A stretch of DNA of 62,000 nt from Acanthaster planci (taxonomy: Eukaryota; Echinodermata; Asteroidea; Valvatida; Acanthasteridae). Made by a program: the position numbers and the translations under genes. Below, in pieces: positions 60,601-62,000 of the stretch (positions within the stretch are counted from its first letter, which is position 1; each line of letters opens with the position of its first letter). The stretch spans positions 143,048 through 205,047 of the forward strand of contig NW_019091522.1 of NCBI RefSeq assembly GCF_001949145.1. The letters are read 5' to 3'. The notes under the pieces are model-generated. The model was not told the origin of the DNA. It searched no databases and saw only the letters and a program-made list of their open reading frames with translations.

Positions 60601-62000
60601 AAGTTTAGAATTCGTGCATTTACTATTACACGCTTTTACAACTTTTATAATCATTTCTTGGGTTTCTATTTCAGTGCTGTGGTTTCAATGTAAGCTGAAG
60701 AAAAATTGCAATATTCGTGGAAACAATCGTAAATCAAGTTCGCACAATGTCGTTAGAGCGTAAAACCTCATCGGGAGTTGATACAAGGCAAGTATGCTGT
60801 TGAAAAATATTGATGATACACCATTCTCACCCAGGCAATGATATGCCTTACATAGGCCCTAATGTTTTGTCAAATAATTTGTACGACTTGTTTTCTTTTT
60901 TGTGGAGTTTGCGCAAGATCCGGTTGATATCATCAATCCCACCTTATATACCCTGTAAGCTTCTTCAGTGACTGGTGCTTCGCAGGGAGATTCCAATAAA
61001 TAAATCACGACTTGAACACAACGGTCTTCAATTTTCCTCAGTTTGTGATAACTTTCGTCCCTCGATTCTACACAGGCAAAAAGAATCAGCCTATAATTTC
61101 AGTTTAATTTTTCCCCGATATCGGGCATAAAAAGAACTGATGTGTAAGAAAACAATATGGCTCCCATTAAACTATTTGCTGTTTGCTATAATCTACAATT
61201 TGCAACAAGTACCCATTTCACTCATCCCCCCTTGTAAGCGAAATTCAGTGCTATTTACGGGGTCCTATAAATAGCTCTAAAAATTGACGATATTCAGTAA
61301 ATTAGTCTTACAGCTGTGTCATAAACTACCTTGATGGTTTATCTCTTTAAAAAGTGCATGGTTAGTTAGAAAACTCTTAAAAATACTTCAACGAGAAGCG
61401 TGAGAAGTAGGGCACTTTTCATGTTTTGGGAAACAGAAGCGCAGGTAAAAAAAGTTGCAAGTTTCATCATGAACTGCGAAGCGTGTTATATTTACAAATT
61501 GACGTGAAACGTAACACTGAGCGTCACCTAAAAAATTCCACGTAAATATTTGTCGCTGAAAGCGAAAGTTCAACATTGCCTCCAGTCATGTTAGACACAA
61601 ACTGACAAAAACTAGCAATTTCCCATAACAGTGTTGTCCATTGAAAAAAAAGTCGTGTTTGGAGGGAAACAGAAAGATGGTTTGCCACTTAAAAATTTGA
61701 CTATTTTTCTAGGTTTACTTTCTAGATGAAAAGCCCCCTTTTCTGATCGGTCAAACGGGTCTGTCATTAATGTACATAATTGCAACATTGCTGTCTCATA
61801 ATGAAATGCCTGAATTAATGGAGTGTCCAAAAAGAAACGGATGCACAGTTTCCCTTAGCGCAATTCAATGCCAGTTCCTTTCTGTATATTTTGTATGTTT
61901 CTGTGTTTTTGCTTGTCTCCTTTTTTATAGTTTCTTTTTCTTGATTAATGTATTTGTCTACTTTTTGTCAATTTGGAACTGGGAAGACAGCCTTGTTTTC
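57606..62000. other. Right end of window, no supported gene
   Basis: This is AT-rich sequence with short chance ORFs only. I saw no splice-supported exon, tRNA-like fold or clear repeat structure. Confidence 0.4.

Noticed and set aside
1-62000. CRISPR arrays, bacterial operons, tRNA or rRNA genes
   Set aside because: The window is eukaryotic. The repeats lack spacer structure, and no cloverleaf with a convincing B box or rRNA segment was seen by eye; a tRNAscan run would be the proper test.

Overview
The window is animal genomic DNA, not prokaryotic. It has short exons with GT-AG introns, about 60% A+T, many dispersed repeats and no operon-like packing. The 8-mer TAGGCCTA occurs ten times (about one expected by chance), and TACATGTA-type repeats are dense at the left end. 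From general familiarity, both fit a marine invertebrate deuterostome such as an echinoderm or hemichordate. That placement is an inference, not a proof.

Three protein-coding genes can be assembled by eye with intron phases that agree. (1) Minus strand, 4262-5801: the first two coding exons of an extended-synaptotagmin-like gene (ER membrane hairpin); the rest runs off the left edge. (2) Plus strand, 8264-11874: a three-exon gene for a 422-residue protein with three tandem TM2 domains and a C-terminal PPxY motif. It is head-to-head with gene 1, across about 2.5 kb that probably holds both promoters. (3) Minus strand, 32194-18994: a complete six-exon Rab GTPase gene (234 residues). It includes a 30-nt microexon and ends in Cys-Cys; all G1-G5 motifs are present.

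The Rab introns are crowded with foldback or terminal-inverted-repeat elements. One, with an 8-bp target duplication and a GC-rich 14-bp tandem array, contains the assembly gap (23569-24165) and lies 27 bp from a splice acceptor. Introns 1, 2, 4 and 5 each carry at least one such element.

From about 32.3 kb to the right edge I found no convincing host gene. That half holds two decayed non-LTR reverse transcriptase copies (38829-40430 minus; 43780-44740 plus), a short G-rich-ended element flanked by a 12-bp direct repeat (57332-57593), an inverted repeat with a recurring 40-bp motif (51150-51560), and long AT-rich stretches. Most ORFs over 60 codons look like chance. The most useful results are the reconstructed Rab gene, the triple-TM2/PPxY protein and the previously unlabelled foldback elements.
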